Positions 20,983 through 30,078 of a DNA stretch of 64,000 bases are shown here, one piece after another. The notes under the pieces are model-generated. The model searched no databases. It worked only from the letters and a program-made list of their open reading frames with translations, and was not told the origin of the DNA. Source of the stretch: Microdochium bolleyi (Eukaryota > Ascomycota > Sordariomycetes > Xylariales > Microdochiaceae). Position 1 is the stretch's first letter, and the number at the start of each line of letters is the position of its first letter. The position numbers and the translations under genes are program-made. The stretch lies in NCBI GenBank assembly GCA_001566295.1, contig KQ964245.1:935524-999523 (forward strand), in the 5' to 3' direction.

Positions 20983-23900
20983 CTACACGGTCGTGCTTAT
21001 TGCCTCGGGAAAGTCGCTGGGAACTTCCCAACCATGCGCAGCTGCCGCACGCTTGTAGGCTTCAAAAGCCTCTCCAACACCATAATCGTGTCTCGACCCA
21101 GAGCTAGTGCTCTCGAGGCGCGCCGGCTTTGGGTCCATGCTGCAGATCGCCAGGCGTACCTGGAGCAGCACGCTTTCCAGGCTGCTGACCGGAGACCATC
21201 CTGTATTGGTCAAGAGTTCCATACACATTGCGCCACCAGCGGTGATGTGCCCGCCGCCCCCATTCATGAACGGCAGGAATCGTGGTCGTACCACACGGAC
21301 AAATGGCGGAGAATGTGGATAGTTTCGCCCGAAGCGCATCTCCAGAACAATGCTGGTCACGCCAGCCTGTTTCATGTCCCGCGTCAGGGGAAGGTCTTCA
21401 TCAAAAGAGTGAAGCTCAACGATCCACTGGTATATGTTTGACATCTGCTGAAAATCAATGTACCAGCCCAGAGTCTGCAACCGTATCGTCTCTTGAATTC
21501 TTTGCAATTTCTGCAGCTCGCGACCAAGCATTTTCGTCCCAGAGGAGGTTGCATATAGCGGTGGCGTGAGCAGTTTCAGGCTCGACATATCGAGTAAACC
21601 CGGTTGGAAATCGGTTATCATATGGTGATCATCTGGTCCCGTGGGACCACCAAGTTGTATTGGCCCCGGCATCGCAGGCGTAGATACACCTGCCTCCTTA
21701 CACGGAAGGACCGCCAACGATTTGCCGCTGAAAAGATCAAGTACGGGTCCAGGGTCATCAATATGGCCCCGCTCAGACCTCCGACGCGAAACAAGGTCGC
21801 TGTTCTGTATCATCGCACTGGTAGAGTCGATGGCGAGGCGGGGAATGTGCAGCTTCGCGGAGTGTAAACCCGTGATCTTGTGTGCTGGGTCTTGGGGGAA
21901 CTCATCATTGGTTTGAAGAGAGTTTGCTTGAGTAGCAAGGGCGATGGATTTCAATGGTCGAATGAAGAGATACCGGCATTGGATCCAATCGCAGTTCTGC
22001 ACTACGAAATGAGGGGTTGTGTTGTTGAACTGCTCGGGTACGTTGACGAGTTCAACTAGCGAGACTGCCTGTGTCATTTTGAGCACGGAATTTGGCCAAC
22101 CAGTGTATCCGATTTGAGCGCCTTGCAATCCACTGCTATAGCTGAGACTTGTGTTGAGGTCCTTGCTGAAGTAGACACCATTCCCGTAAGCCCTGCCGTT
22201 ATGAATCTCTGCAAAGTTCAAACCCTGACGGATGATGCTGTGCCAGTTCTTCAAAGCGCTCCCATGCCACGCCAGTAGGCTTTTCTGCGGTTTCGAGACC
22301 ATTTTCAGCTGCTCCCGAAAGCGCGCCTCGTGTTCTGGAGAGCCTTGGGCAAAGCGAAACTGGAGCCAGCCATCAAGACCACTTATCTGCCGTGGGTCAA
22401 TATTGCTTGTCTGGCCAGCAGTTGAGCCCTGTGACTCCTGTGAAGACTCTGCGTCAAGACCAATCTGCATTATGCAAGATCTATTGGAGGCTATGATCCA
22501 CTTCAGTAGACCAAGGGCTGAGGGCAAGATTCTGTGCCAGCTCTCTAGTTGGCCGTCTCGGCTATTCTGAAGGTAGCTTCTCATATCGGTAACTGAGGGT
22601 AGAGTACCAAGTAGAAGGAGCATAGAAATTCTCTGGGCCGCTGGATCCAGACAGTCCATGTTCTGGTTGTATAGGATGATACTTGCTTTCAAAGGACGAT
22701 CTTTGAAATCCTGGGACAACATGTCCTCATCTAGTTGCATGCTGAGAGGCAAGGCTTGTCGAGTAAGGACCTGCAGATGGATGGTGTCCAACAGGACCCG
22801 CTGGACTCGGGCATGATGTAGGATGATGTCCGACTCTGAGCTGAGAGATACCGACACCTTTACACCAAGATCAGAGCTTCCCGGCACTGGGAGTAACCCA
22901 TAGGGTGTGGTAACAACGATGAGTTGACCTGGCTGGAACTTTGCGGCATCAGTCCAGTCTGCCACGGTCACCGTAGATGATGTCCAATCGAAGGTTCCCT
23001 CCACTGGGAAACTACCTCCAGCTGTGGGATGTTGTGACGTCATCTCTTCATCTGCACCAGCAGTAGGGCGCCTTGGTGCTCCTGGGATGAAGCTCGGAGT
23101 CATTGAGAGCGGGACGGCTGTCGTGCGTTGGTGACTGATACGGGCGAGACGGGGAACTTTGAGGGCCAGGCCAGTCGGCATCTCACGCATTCCGACCCTT
23201 CCCTGTGCGTCTTCAGCCAGACTGAAGTAGCAGAAATTGATGAGGAGATCTACGACGTATGGCTGATGAAGGACCTCATGTTCGACGCTGGGTCCGAAGC
23301 CAAGGTTCATGTACTGGAAGAGGCACAGAGGCCTGCCGCAGACGAATGGTTTCAGCGACTCGAAGTTTGCGTCGAGTCGGCCCTGGCAGATCATGCAGTA
23401 TTTAGTGCAATCGACAAAGTGTCGAGTAGCGAACTGGGCTGCCACCAACGCGAGGGACTTTTCTCCTGACGAATCGATGTGTTCCTGTTGTAGGAACCCT
23501 GGGAGATTGGCTCGAGGTCCTGTGTCATATGCTGGTGCCTGAGCTAGAAATTGTACCGAAGGTGAGGACGCACGTTCTGGTGCCTCCGCCAGTAGCGAGC
23601 CGTGTGTCTTTGCCAATCCCCAGCCGTGATCCCTGTACACATCCCACTTGTACTTGTGAACTCGTAGTCTCATGATATTTATGAAGTCCTTGTCCATAAA
23701 AACATCGATGGACTCTCCTACACACAACTGCGAGAAATTTGTGTCGTCGGGGCCGCGGATGGTCGTACTAGCGGTCGAGGCGAGTCTGATTGCGCTTCGT
23801 TGAGCAAAGGCTGATTGTGCCTGTGCAAGGGTGGGTGTGTGATTTGAGCACTTCCTGAGTCGAAAGTCGATGGTGTCGATACGTGGACGAACGCCGAGAG

Positions 23901-24669
23901 CATGCTCATGAGCCGAGCCTACTGCATTCTCGAAAGTCGTGTAGACGTTGCCTTTGTACCTGATAAGGAGGACAATGTATTCGTGCTTCTTCAGGCCCCA
24001 TGCCTCGAGGATCTCTTCAGTAAGATGGAGCTTGTCAACACTGATGGAAGCTGCAATGATGCTGCCGTCGGCGATCTCGGTGAAGCCGCACACGATGCCA
24101 ACCTTGAAGCCGCCAAGTCTGAGAGCCTCGAAATCGCGACGAATTCTGTCCATCAATGCGTCCGATACTTGGTTCCTTTGTGCAACCCTCGATCCCGAAA
24201 GGTTGCTCTCATGCCCGCCAAACAGAGCATCATCGTCGAGCTCATCACCATACTCAAAGTCCAGTTCTCCTTCGCTAGCCGTCTCATCACTGTCATCGAG
24301 GTTCAACTCATCGGTGTCGGTCATTTCGGTGTCATCTTCATGACTGCCGCCACGCAGGGCTAAACACAACTGGTCGGTGAGGTGTTTGAGCATGGCCTCA
24401 GGGGCCATACCGCCAGCTCTGCTGGTTATGTGCTCGAGGACGTTCGCGATAGCGGCCGTCACCTCGCAGTCTGTGTAGGCAAAATAAGTCTCATCTTCGC
24501 ACAGTACGCGAATCTGAATCCGCTGCTGTGGTCTGAGGCTGTCGTTGAAAAAAGTTATATCGTATCCGTCACCTGTCCACTTGACTTCGTGAACTCCCGG
24601 CAGCTCGCCCCGCGCGATTTTGGCTTCGGTATCTGCGAGGAAGCGACTTCGTCTCGTTGTGACACTCAT
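20983..24669 (-). CDS. PARP (PARP6/8-type ADP-ribosyltransferase) fused to UBE2Q-type ubiquitin-conjugating domain
   Basis: This is one uninterrupted frame of 1228 residues. Residues about 420-480 form a Cys-rich element (YCMICQG, FVCGRPLCLFQ) followed by VVDLLINFCYFSLAE, as in human PARP6/PARP8. The ADP-ribosyltransferase core follows: LLAWHGSALKNWHSI with His802 and then AYGNGVYFS with the conserved Tyr, for NAD+ binding. At the third triad position (near PHFVVQNCDWIQCRYLF) I see no Glu, which predicts mono-ADP-ribosylation or inactivity rather than polymer synthesis. The C-terminal E2 domain (about 1040-1215) runs from LGRELQKLQRIQE through RFGRNYPHSPPFVRVV to GAMCMELLTNTGWSP, with presumed catalytic Cys1149. 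The N-terminal 110 residues and an acidic stretch (about 115-160) are unassigned. Fungal PARPs with a C-terminal UBC domain are known from family surveys; their substrates are not established to my knowledge. Confidence 0.92.
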   Translation of the reverse strand: MSVTTRRSRFLADTEAKIARGELPGVHEVKWTGDGYDITFFNDSLRPQQRIQIRVLCEDETYFAYTDCEVTAAIANVLEHITSRAGGMAPEAMLKHLTDQLCLALRGGSHEDDTEMTDTDELNLDDSDETASEGELDFEYGDELDDDALFGGHESNLSGSRVAQRNQVSDALMDRIRRDFEALRLGGFKVGIVCGFTEIADGSIIAASISVDKLHLTEEILEAWGLKKHEYIVLLIRYKGNVYTTFENAVGSAHEHALGVRPRIDTIDFRLRKCSNHTPTLAQAQSAFAQRSAIRLASTASTTIRGPDDTNFSQLCVGESIDVFMDKDFINIMRLRVHKYKWDVYRDHGWGLAKTHGSLLAEAPERASSPSVQFLAQAPAYDTGPRANLPGFLQQEHIDSSGEKSLALVAAQFATRHFVDCTKYCMICQGRLDANFESLKPFVCGRPLCLFQYMNLGFGPSVEHEVLHQPYVVDLLINFCYFSLAEDAQGRVGMREMPTGLALKVPRLARISHQRTTAVPLSMTPSFIPGAPRRPTAGADEEMTSQHPTAGGSFPVEGTFDWTSSTVTVADWTDAAKFQPGQLIVVTTPYGLLPVPGSSDLGVKVSVSLSSESDIILHHARVQRVLLDTIHLQVLTRQALPLSMQLDEDMLSQDFKDRPLKASIILYNQNMDCLDPAAQRISMLLLLGTLPSVTDMRSYLQNSRDGQLESWHRILPSALGLLKWIIASNRSCIMQIGLDAESSQESQGSTAGQTSNIDPRQISGLDGWLQFRFAQGSPEHEARFREQLKMVSKPQKSLLAWHGSALKNWHSIIRQGLNFAEIHNGRAYGNGVYFSKDLNTSLSYSSGLQGAQIGYTGWPNSVLKMTQAVSLVELVNVPEQFNNTTPHFVVQNCDWIQCRYLFIRPLKSIALATQANSLQTNDEFPQDPAHKITGLHSAKLHIPRLAIDSTSAMIQNSDLVSRRRSERGHIDDPGPVLDLFSGKSLAVLPCKEAGVSTPAMPGPIQLGGPTGPDDHHMITDFQPGLLDMSSLKLLTPPLYATSSGTKMLGRELQKLQRIQETIRLQTLGWYIDFQQMSNIYQWIVELHSFDEDLPLTRDMKQAGVTSIVLEMRFGRNYPHSPPFVRVVRPRFLPFMNGGGGHITAGGAMCMELLTNTGWSPVSSLESVLLQVRLAICSMDPKPARLESTSSGSRHDYGVGEAFEAYKRAAAAHGWEVPSDFPEAISTTV

Positions 24670-25968
24670 CTTGCCGTGGTCCTGTGGTCAAGAGCTTCGA
24701 CAAAGGATTTGGTGTTGTGATGGCAACATGAAGTTCTGGTGACAATTGCCGAGCCAGGATTGAGTGCCTGTCGAGGTACCAACTGCGCGGAGTGGTGGGA
24801 TTGATGCCCGTGGTCTCGAGGAGCCCTCGCTTTCCGTGATGTGCCTTGCTTCAGTCATATGTGAAGTAAGGGTTTTTGTCACATCCGTGGTGGTGCTGGA
24901 GCTTCTGTAGTGATGCGGTGGAATGAGGTCGAGCTGGCTAACAAGTGCTGGCTGGGGGGACTTCGAGACACCGCAGTGGGAAAGTCGGGAGGAGCTCTGG
25001 GTGACGGCTTATGTATCATGAGATGTGATGGCGTGGGACAAGCGATTGATGTCAACAGAAGATCAGATGAGGACGTTGGGCAGCTGGTGTATGGTCGGCA
25101 CTGTTTCTGGATCGAAGTACGCAGCAGCTCTACGATGATGCCTGGCCGGATCGAGTGGGCCTATGGCATGGCAGGACCATGGGATATCTGATATCGGGTG
25201 GGCTAGGCAGATATCCGGGACAAAGATCCCCATGGCCGTGTGACACACAATGCAGAATGCTTGAGCGCAGGGAGGTGAAGGTGTTAGCTGCACCTTCCCA
25301 GGGTGGTTGCCAACAACCACCAGGCACCCATGCGGCAGGGCGCCCAGTCACGGCTATCCAGGGCCATCCATGGCCAAGCCGTATCGACACGGTCAGTGTG
25401 TGCCATAGGGCGTGTATGGGAGCCGTGTATGGCCCTGTGTCCATTCAATACCTGTTGTGCCGGGCATTGAATTCTTTGTTGATGGTCCCGGCCGTGACTC
25501 AGTCCGCGGAAGTCGATCCGCTGTTTGGGGGTAACAGCTTTTCCAGTATTGCCATCTGTGCACCTATTCTAATGATAAGAGGAGGTCATCACTGGGTTTC
25601 CATCATGACACTCTGTACCTGTACGCGAGCATGATGCTGTGGTAACGAAACTGCATGGAACACCATGGATTCCCACGAAGATAACTGCTACAGACTGATT
25701 CAGAAGACTGGAATGCTTGCGAACCACGGGTGTGGTTGCCTTGCGAGGGGGCTTTGTAGGTTGACAGCAGCCCACCCCCGGAGCTCCAGGCACACCGGGC
25801 GGGCCCACATGCATTGCCCGGGGTCCACCATACCGAGGGACCCCACTACGCGCGTGGGTGCCCCCGTGGCCGTAGATCTGTCTCCGGCAGGCGTCTTGTC
25901 CGCAGCCGAGCCCAGGAACTGCATCATTTCATGACGGTCGACAGCCCACAGGTGCGACCACATAGGAG
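24670..25968. promoter_or_regulatory. Divergent upstream region, PARP-E2 / COG7-like
   Basis: These 1.3 kb separate two divergent genes. There are three GATATC palindromes within 33 bp (25183..25215) and several short CCATGG- and GGCC-type palindromes near 25360-25375. I see no TATA box or coding frame. Confidence 0.4.
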
Positions 25969-27057
25969 ATGGCCACCACCCGACGCCGCCAGAATAGCTC
26001 CGCGAGCCACGCGCGTGGTCTCTCAATCCACGCTGGCCGCCCTGCTGCTGTCAAGCAACCCGCAGCCCCGAAATCTGCCCACGTCTCCGATCCATACCTG
26101 CAAAGCTTCTTGACCCCGACCTTCGACCCGGCCGACTATCTCAACTCGATACTGCCGCCTCTCCAGGCCCAGTCGCAGAACGCCCGCTCCCAGGACCATG
26201 CCGCTTCTCTCGGCGACCTGTCAGCCCAGGCGCAGTCCGAGGTCTCCCAGCTCAATGCCCACACCACGCGCCTCACAAACACGCTCACACAACTGACCGA
26301 CGACATCCTGCGGAGTGGAAGCCGCTTGGCGTACGAGGTCGAGCTACTAAGAGGCGAGACGTTGAGCTTGTCGGAAGCCCTAACCGAGGGTCTGGCTGAC
26401 GATATTGCCCTTTTTGTGCCACATGAATCGAAAACAAAGACAGACCCAAAGCCATCTGCATCAATACCAATATCCAGCGATGGGAATGTCGATCCGTCAG
26501 AACCAGCATATATCACACAGCTGAGGACGCTCACCCTAGTGCGTGAACGCCTCGACTCTGTCGTCAAGACATTTGGCGACGCGATGGAGTTTGTATTCCC
26601 ACCGTCAGAACTGTCTGTAAGCTCGTCGTTTTTGTCAGTCTCGGCACCAGAACCAGGGGCGGAGGCGCACAGCACAGAAGACAAGGGGCAGCTCGTGCTC
26701 AAAGCACTGAGAGAAGAGATATCTGGCCTGATCACAAAATCCAGCGATCCCGTCGACGGTCTCGAGAAGGCTACACAACGCATAGAGGAGCTGAAGGAGC
26801 TGTCAAACGTGTGGAAGGGGACTGCAGAGGAGAAAGGTCGGGCAAAGTTCGTCGACAGTCTAGCCAAGATGGTCGAGGACAGGCACAAGGAGCTGGTCAA
26901 GGAGCTTGAGCAGACAGTGCGCAAGAACGACAAGGTCGAGAGCGGCACAAGCCAGCAGAGGATGGTGCCTGACAACCAGGCAGCCAGTTCGGACAACAAA
27001 GGGTCTACCGGCTACGGCTTGATGAGCCAATGGCAGCGACTCCGCACAGGCTTGTGA
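25969..27057 (+). CDS. COG7-like conserved oligomeric Golgi complex subunit (short fungal form)
   Basis: COG subunits form a tethering complex for retrograde vesicles at the Golgi. The 362-residue frame opens with a basic, disordered leader. It then has FLTPTFDPADYLNSILPPL, the short N-terminal motif of COG lobe-B subunits. Long amphipathic heptad-rich helices follow (SQLNAHTTRLTNTLTQLTDD, LAYEVELLRGETLSLSEAL, YITQLRTLTLVRERLDSVV), resembling the N-terminal coiled-coil of COG7. A second helical region contains LSNVWKGTAEEKGRAKFVDS and a terminal coiled coil. Animal COG7 is about 770 residues; fungal proteins annotated as COG7 are often much shorter, so this length is not evidence of truncation. 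COG5 is the main alternative. No intron is visible. Confidence 0.7.
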   Translation: MATTRRRQNSSASHARGLSIHAGRPAAVKQPAAPKSAHVSDPYLQSFLTPTFDPADYLNSILPPLQAQSQNARSQDHAASLGDLSAQAQSEVSQLNAHTTRLTNTLTQLTDDILRSGSRLAYEVELLRGETLSLSEALTEGLADDIALFVPHESKTKTDPKPSASIPISSDGNVDPSEPAYITQLRTLTLVRERLDSVVKTFGDAMEFVFPPSELSVSSSFLSVSAPEPGAEAHSTEDKGQLVLKALREEISGLITKSSDPVDGLEKATQRIEELKELSNVWKGTAEEKGRAKFVDSLAKMVEDRHKELVKELEQTVRKNDKVESGTSQQRMVPDNQAASSDNKGSTGYGLMSQWQRLRTGL

Positions 27058-27936
27058 AGAACGCGCCAGTCTTCACATAGCCTTCGAAGTCTCGCAACAG
27101 TTGGGTCAACTAAGCCCAGCTGGGGCAGCGAACCAGCCGGCTCTCGGCTCTCACGCATCGCATGGCATAGCCTGGAACCGATCGTGCAGTTTGGCCAGAA
27201 GAACTCGTCCTGTAGATAGGCCACGCTGGTGGCCGCTCTTGGTGAGGTGACACTCTTCTGTGCCTCCGAGCCGAGTTCACCCAGGTAGAGCTTGCTCCGC
27301 TCTGAACAAAACTTTAGGCAAGCCCATGTCTGCCGAACTGAGTAGCCGTTCAAGTTCGAGGCTCTACCTTGGGCCTACAGATGCGGCCTTCGGAGTGCAG
27401 CAGAGCCTAGGGATGCATTGCAGGACACAAAGGACGTTTTTGAGAATCGGCCTTGTTCATGGCTAATCTCAGCGACCGATGTCGTAAACAAACATACAAT
27501 GAGCACACGGCTCTGAATCATTAGGGGACCTATAAGTGACCTACACATACCAGGAACGGCCGTGTCAGGTTCGCGGTTCAGGCGCACAGCGTCCATCGCG
27601 GCGCAAATCGCGTATAGGGAACTAGAAGAACATTATAAGGAATCGAAATGAGTGCAACATGCGTGGATTAAGGCACATAAAAATGCATTTTGCGAATTCT
27701 CCTCAAGTGCGAAGTATGATAATGTGCAGGCTGGCAGAATGTATGTACAGTGCACATACTGTATTGGTGGACAGTACCATGAAATTTTAGCTCGTTCACC
27801 TCGAATCTCCATGAAGATCGACCACTTCACCCTCATCAACAGCCCGCCCGAGTTTGTAACTGAAATCTCAAGGCACACCTCATTTGACGCTCATTTACAG
27901 ACGCCTGAGAGCTCTCATTCAACACACGCACCCAAT
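27058..27936. other. Intergenic region, COG7-like to RPC17
   Basis: These 879 bp contain the COG7-like 3' UTR and the RPC17 promoter. From about 27600 the sequence becomes AT-rich. The RPC17 frame is open upstream to 27652, but its conserved N terminus starts at 27937. No other gene is seen. Confidence 0.45.
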
Positions 27937-28446
27937 ATGAAGATCCTCGAATCTCAGAATGCCACTCTCACCAATCTCGAGGTGTATGAGTTTCTCAACG
28001 CCCAGGCCAAGGAGTACCAGGCACAGAAACGCCGCGGGCCAGGTAACCTGGAGACTCTGCGGCGAGAGGTCAGTGAGAACAACCCAGTCAGAGCACGTTC
28101 AAGAGAATCGGCTGACACCTCACCTTTTTATCAGCTGCTGCAATACTTTGAGGCCGCTCCAGGCCCGTTGAGCCAGAAGCCGCAGCCGTATGACACGTCG
28201 GCGATCAAGCTGCTCATGGAGCGCCTGCGCCCCTATGAGATCACCAAGGGCGAGTTCATTATGCTCGTGAACCTCCGCCCGACCAACATCCCGAGTCTTA
28301 ACACGGTGCTCGAGGACATGGAGTCGCGCTACAGTGAGGAGCAGCAGGAGGACATTGTCCAGGGCGTCCTGGAGATCCTGGGCCAGTTCCCCGCTGCCGA
28401 CGGCGAGGCAGGCGGGGATCCGGACGCGATGCAGACGACTGAGTGA
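27937..28446 (+). CDS. RPC17: RNA polymerase III subunit RPC17 / Rpc9 (CGRP-RCP homologue)
   Basis: RPC17 forms the Pol III stalk with RPC25 and contacts the initiation factor TFIIIB. Exon 1 is 27937..28068 and exon 2 is 28135..28446, separated by a 66 nt phase-0 intron (GTCAGT..TATCAG); the product is 147 residues against 161 in budding yeast. The start gives the family N terminus MKILESQNATLTNLEVYEFL. The HRDC-like helical domain is visible as YEITKGEFIMLVNLRPTNI and LEDMESRYSEEQQEDIVQGV. The intron is divisible by three and has no in-frame stop, so an unspliced transcript would encode a 22-residue insertion after the first helix region. The gene converges with the Rho-like GTPase 230 bp downstream. 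Confidence 0.92.
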   Translation: MKILESQNATLTNLEVYEFLNAQAKEYQAQKRRGPGNLETLRREVSENNPVRARSRESADTSPFYQLLQYFEAAPGPLSQKPQPYDTSAIKLLMERLRPYEITKGEFIMLVNLRPTNIPSLNTVLEDMESRYSEEQQEDIVQGVLEILGQFPAADGEAGGDPDAMQTTE

Positions 28447-28676
28447 AATTATGAACTCGAACTCTTGCGACGGACCAACTGGGAAGGACGCAACACGCAC
28501 GCGGCATGCATTCAGCTCGTTGCATGCGCTGTGGGATTACGATAATCACCTCCCACGACACTTTTGCGACTCGGGGATGCTCCTCGCATTATCGCTCTCG
28601 CCTGACGACACGAACAAGGCAAAATCTTACAAGCTCAATTCGACACCTCAAGCACGGCATAGAAGTATTCCCGTCT

Positions 28677-29473
28677 TCACATGACAGCACAGCCGCCCTC
28701 GCTCTGGCCGCCGCTCGTTGTCGTCGTTTTGACGGCGGCGTTGCAAACCTCCTCGAAGGCGAGCTGCAGCAGCTCGCCTGTCACGGCCGAGCACTCTACA
28801 TACCGGTCCGCCCTCATCTCCTGCGATATCCGGTACGCCTCCTGCGGGTAGATGATGCCATTGGGATCGTCCTCCGATCGGAGGTCCCTCTTGAGGCCCG
28901 CGACAACAAGCGGAAGGCGGTCGCTCGTGTCGAATGTGCGGTGTACTTCGTCCTTCCACTATACACGAGAATGCAATGCAACGTTAGCATCAGCCCGCAA
29001 GGTACCAGCAACCGGGACATAATCGCAGAACCGGATCTGAGTGGAAGGCTCTTGGGGCGAAAGTTTGGGGCGACGACCCGGGCGCCTAGCGTCGGGATGT
29101 GTAACTTACGACCCTCTGCAAGTTGATCAGGCTGAGTCTCTGGCTGATGTCAAAGCAGAGCAGTACCAGATCCGGGTGGAGGAGGCGCCAGTTGTCCGGG
29201 CATTCCGTGTCGTAGAATTCAAGGCGGTACCTGGCCTTCCTGTTGCGCACTTCGAAGATGAAGGGCTGATCCATGTCGCGCAGCAGCGTGACCTCAGCTT
29301 TGCCGTTGAGTGCGGCGGCTCCTCGACTTATGCGACTTTATGGACAATATATCCATCAGCGACTGGCTAGGCCGTTCATGATGCTGAGCGTTGACTTACG
29401 ATAAGAAGGTCGACTTGCCCACATTCTCGTCTCCGAGGAGCAGGATCTTGATGGTGATTTCTTCGACATCCAT
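28677..29473 (-). CDS. Atypical Rho-type small GTPase lacking the catalytic glutamine
   Basis: Three exons (29473..29400, 29326..29110, 28958..28677) with donors GTAAGT and acceptors AAG and TAG join in frame to 190 residues. The P-loop GDENVGKST is at 14-22. The G3 box, DTAGQE in Ras and Rho proteins, reads DTECPD at 64-69, so the catalytic Gln is Pro68 and the invariant Gly is Cys67. G4 is GLKRD, close to the CKKD of Rho1, followed by LR. G5 is ECSAVTG. The C terminus CAVM is a CaaX box whose Met favours farnesylation. The region between G1 and G3 is short, with a possible switch-I Thr38. Such a protein should bind GTP but hydrolyse it poorly. Rho family placement rests on the WKDEV..LVVAGLKRDLR stretch. 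No named orthologue is recognised. Confidence 0.85.
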
Positions 29474-30078
29474 GGCTGGTGTCTTGTGCTATAATCCTCT
29501 TGGGGCATTCTCAAGCTTTATTTAGATGGTGACATTGGGAGTTGTGTCAATATCGAACTGACTTGACAGCGCGTCATTCTAGACCACTAGGATGCGAGTC
29601 GAGCCAGGGTTCACGCGATTGCCGGTCCTGAGGCGGGCGCGGGATGAGCTGACCACGACCTGCGGTAGAGTAACCAAGTGCTTATCGATAGCTCTTGCAG
29701 GGGTATTCCCACTCTTAAAGTTAGGCGACGGACAGTCACAGCATTGACTAAAGCGACCATCTTTTTTAGTGGGATGCCCTTGTGATGCCCAAAAGAGTCA
29801 CACGGTCGAAAGTGGGTGTAGGAAACCATGCATCGTATGCGAATAACGACCCTGCGCTGTGAGAGTTTGCCTGCTAGATGAGAAACATATGCGCCCAAGT
29901 CCTTGGTCGCCCATTGCTGCTGCAAGATACGTTCTCGACGGCGGAATCTGGTCGTCTTGCACTCGCATCACGACTCGCAGTCAACCTTCTTGTCCCACGG
30001 CGGCAACAGCAGCTGAGCCGATGCGGCGTCCACAGCCGTGTTGACCCCCCACCGAGCAATTTCTGGACGATACGCAAA
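29474..30078. promoter_or_regulatory. Divergent promoter region, Rho-like GTPase / PUS3
   Basis: These 605 bp lie between the two divergent start codons. The last 201 bp (29878..30078) form an in-frame extension of PUS3 (see that entry). No TATA box or known motif stands out. Confidence 0.45.
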
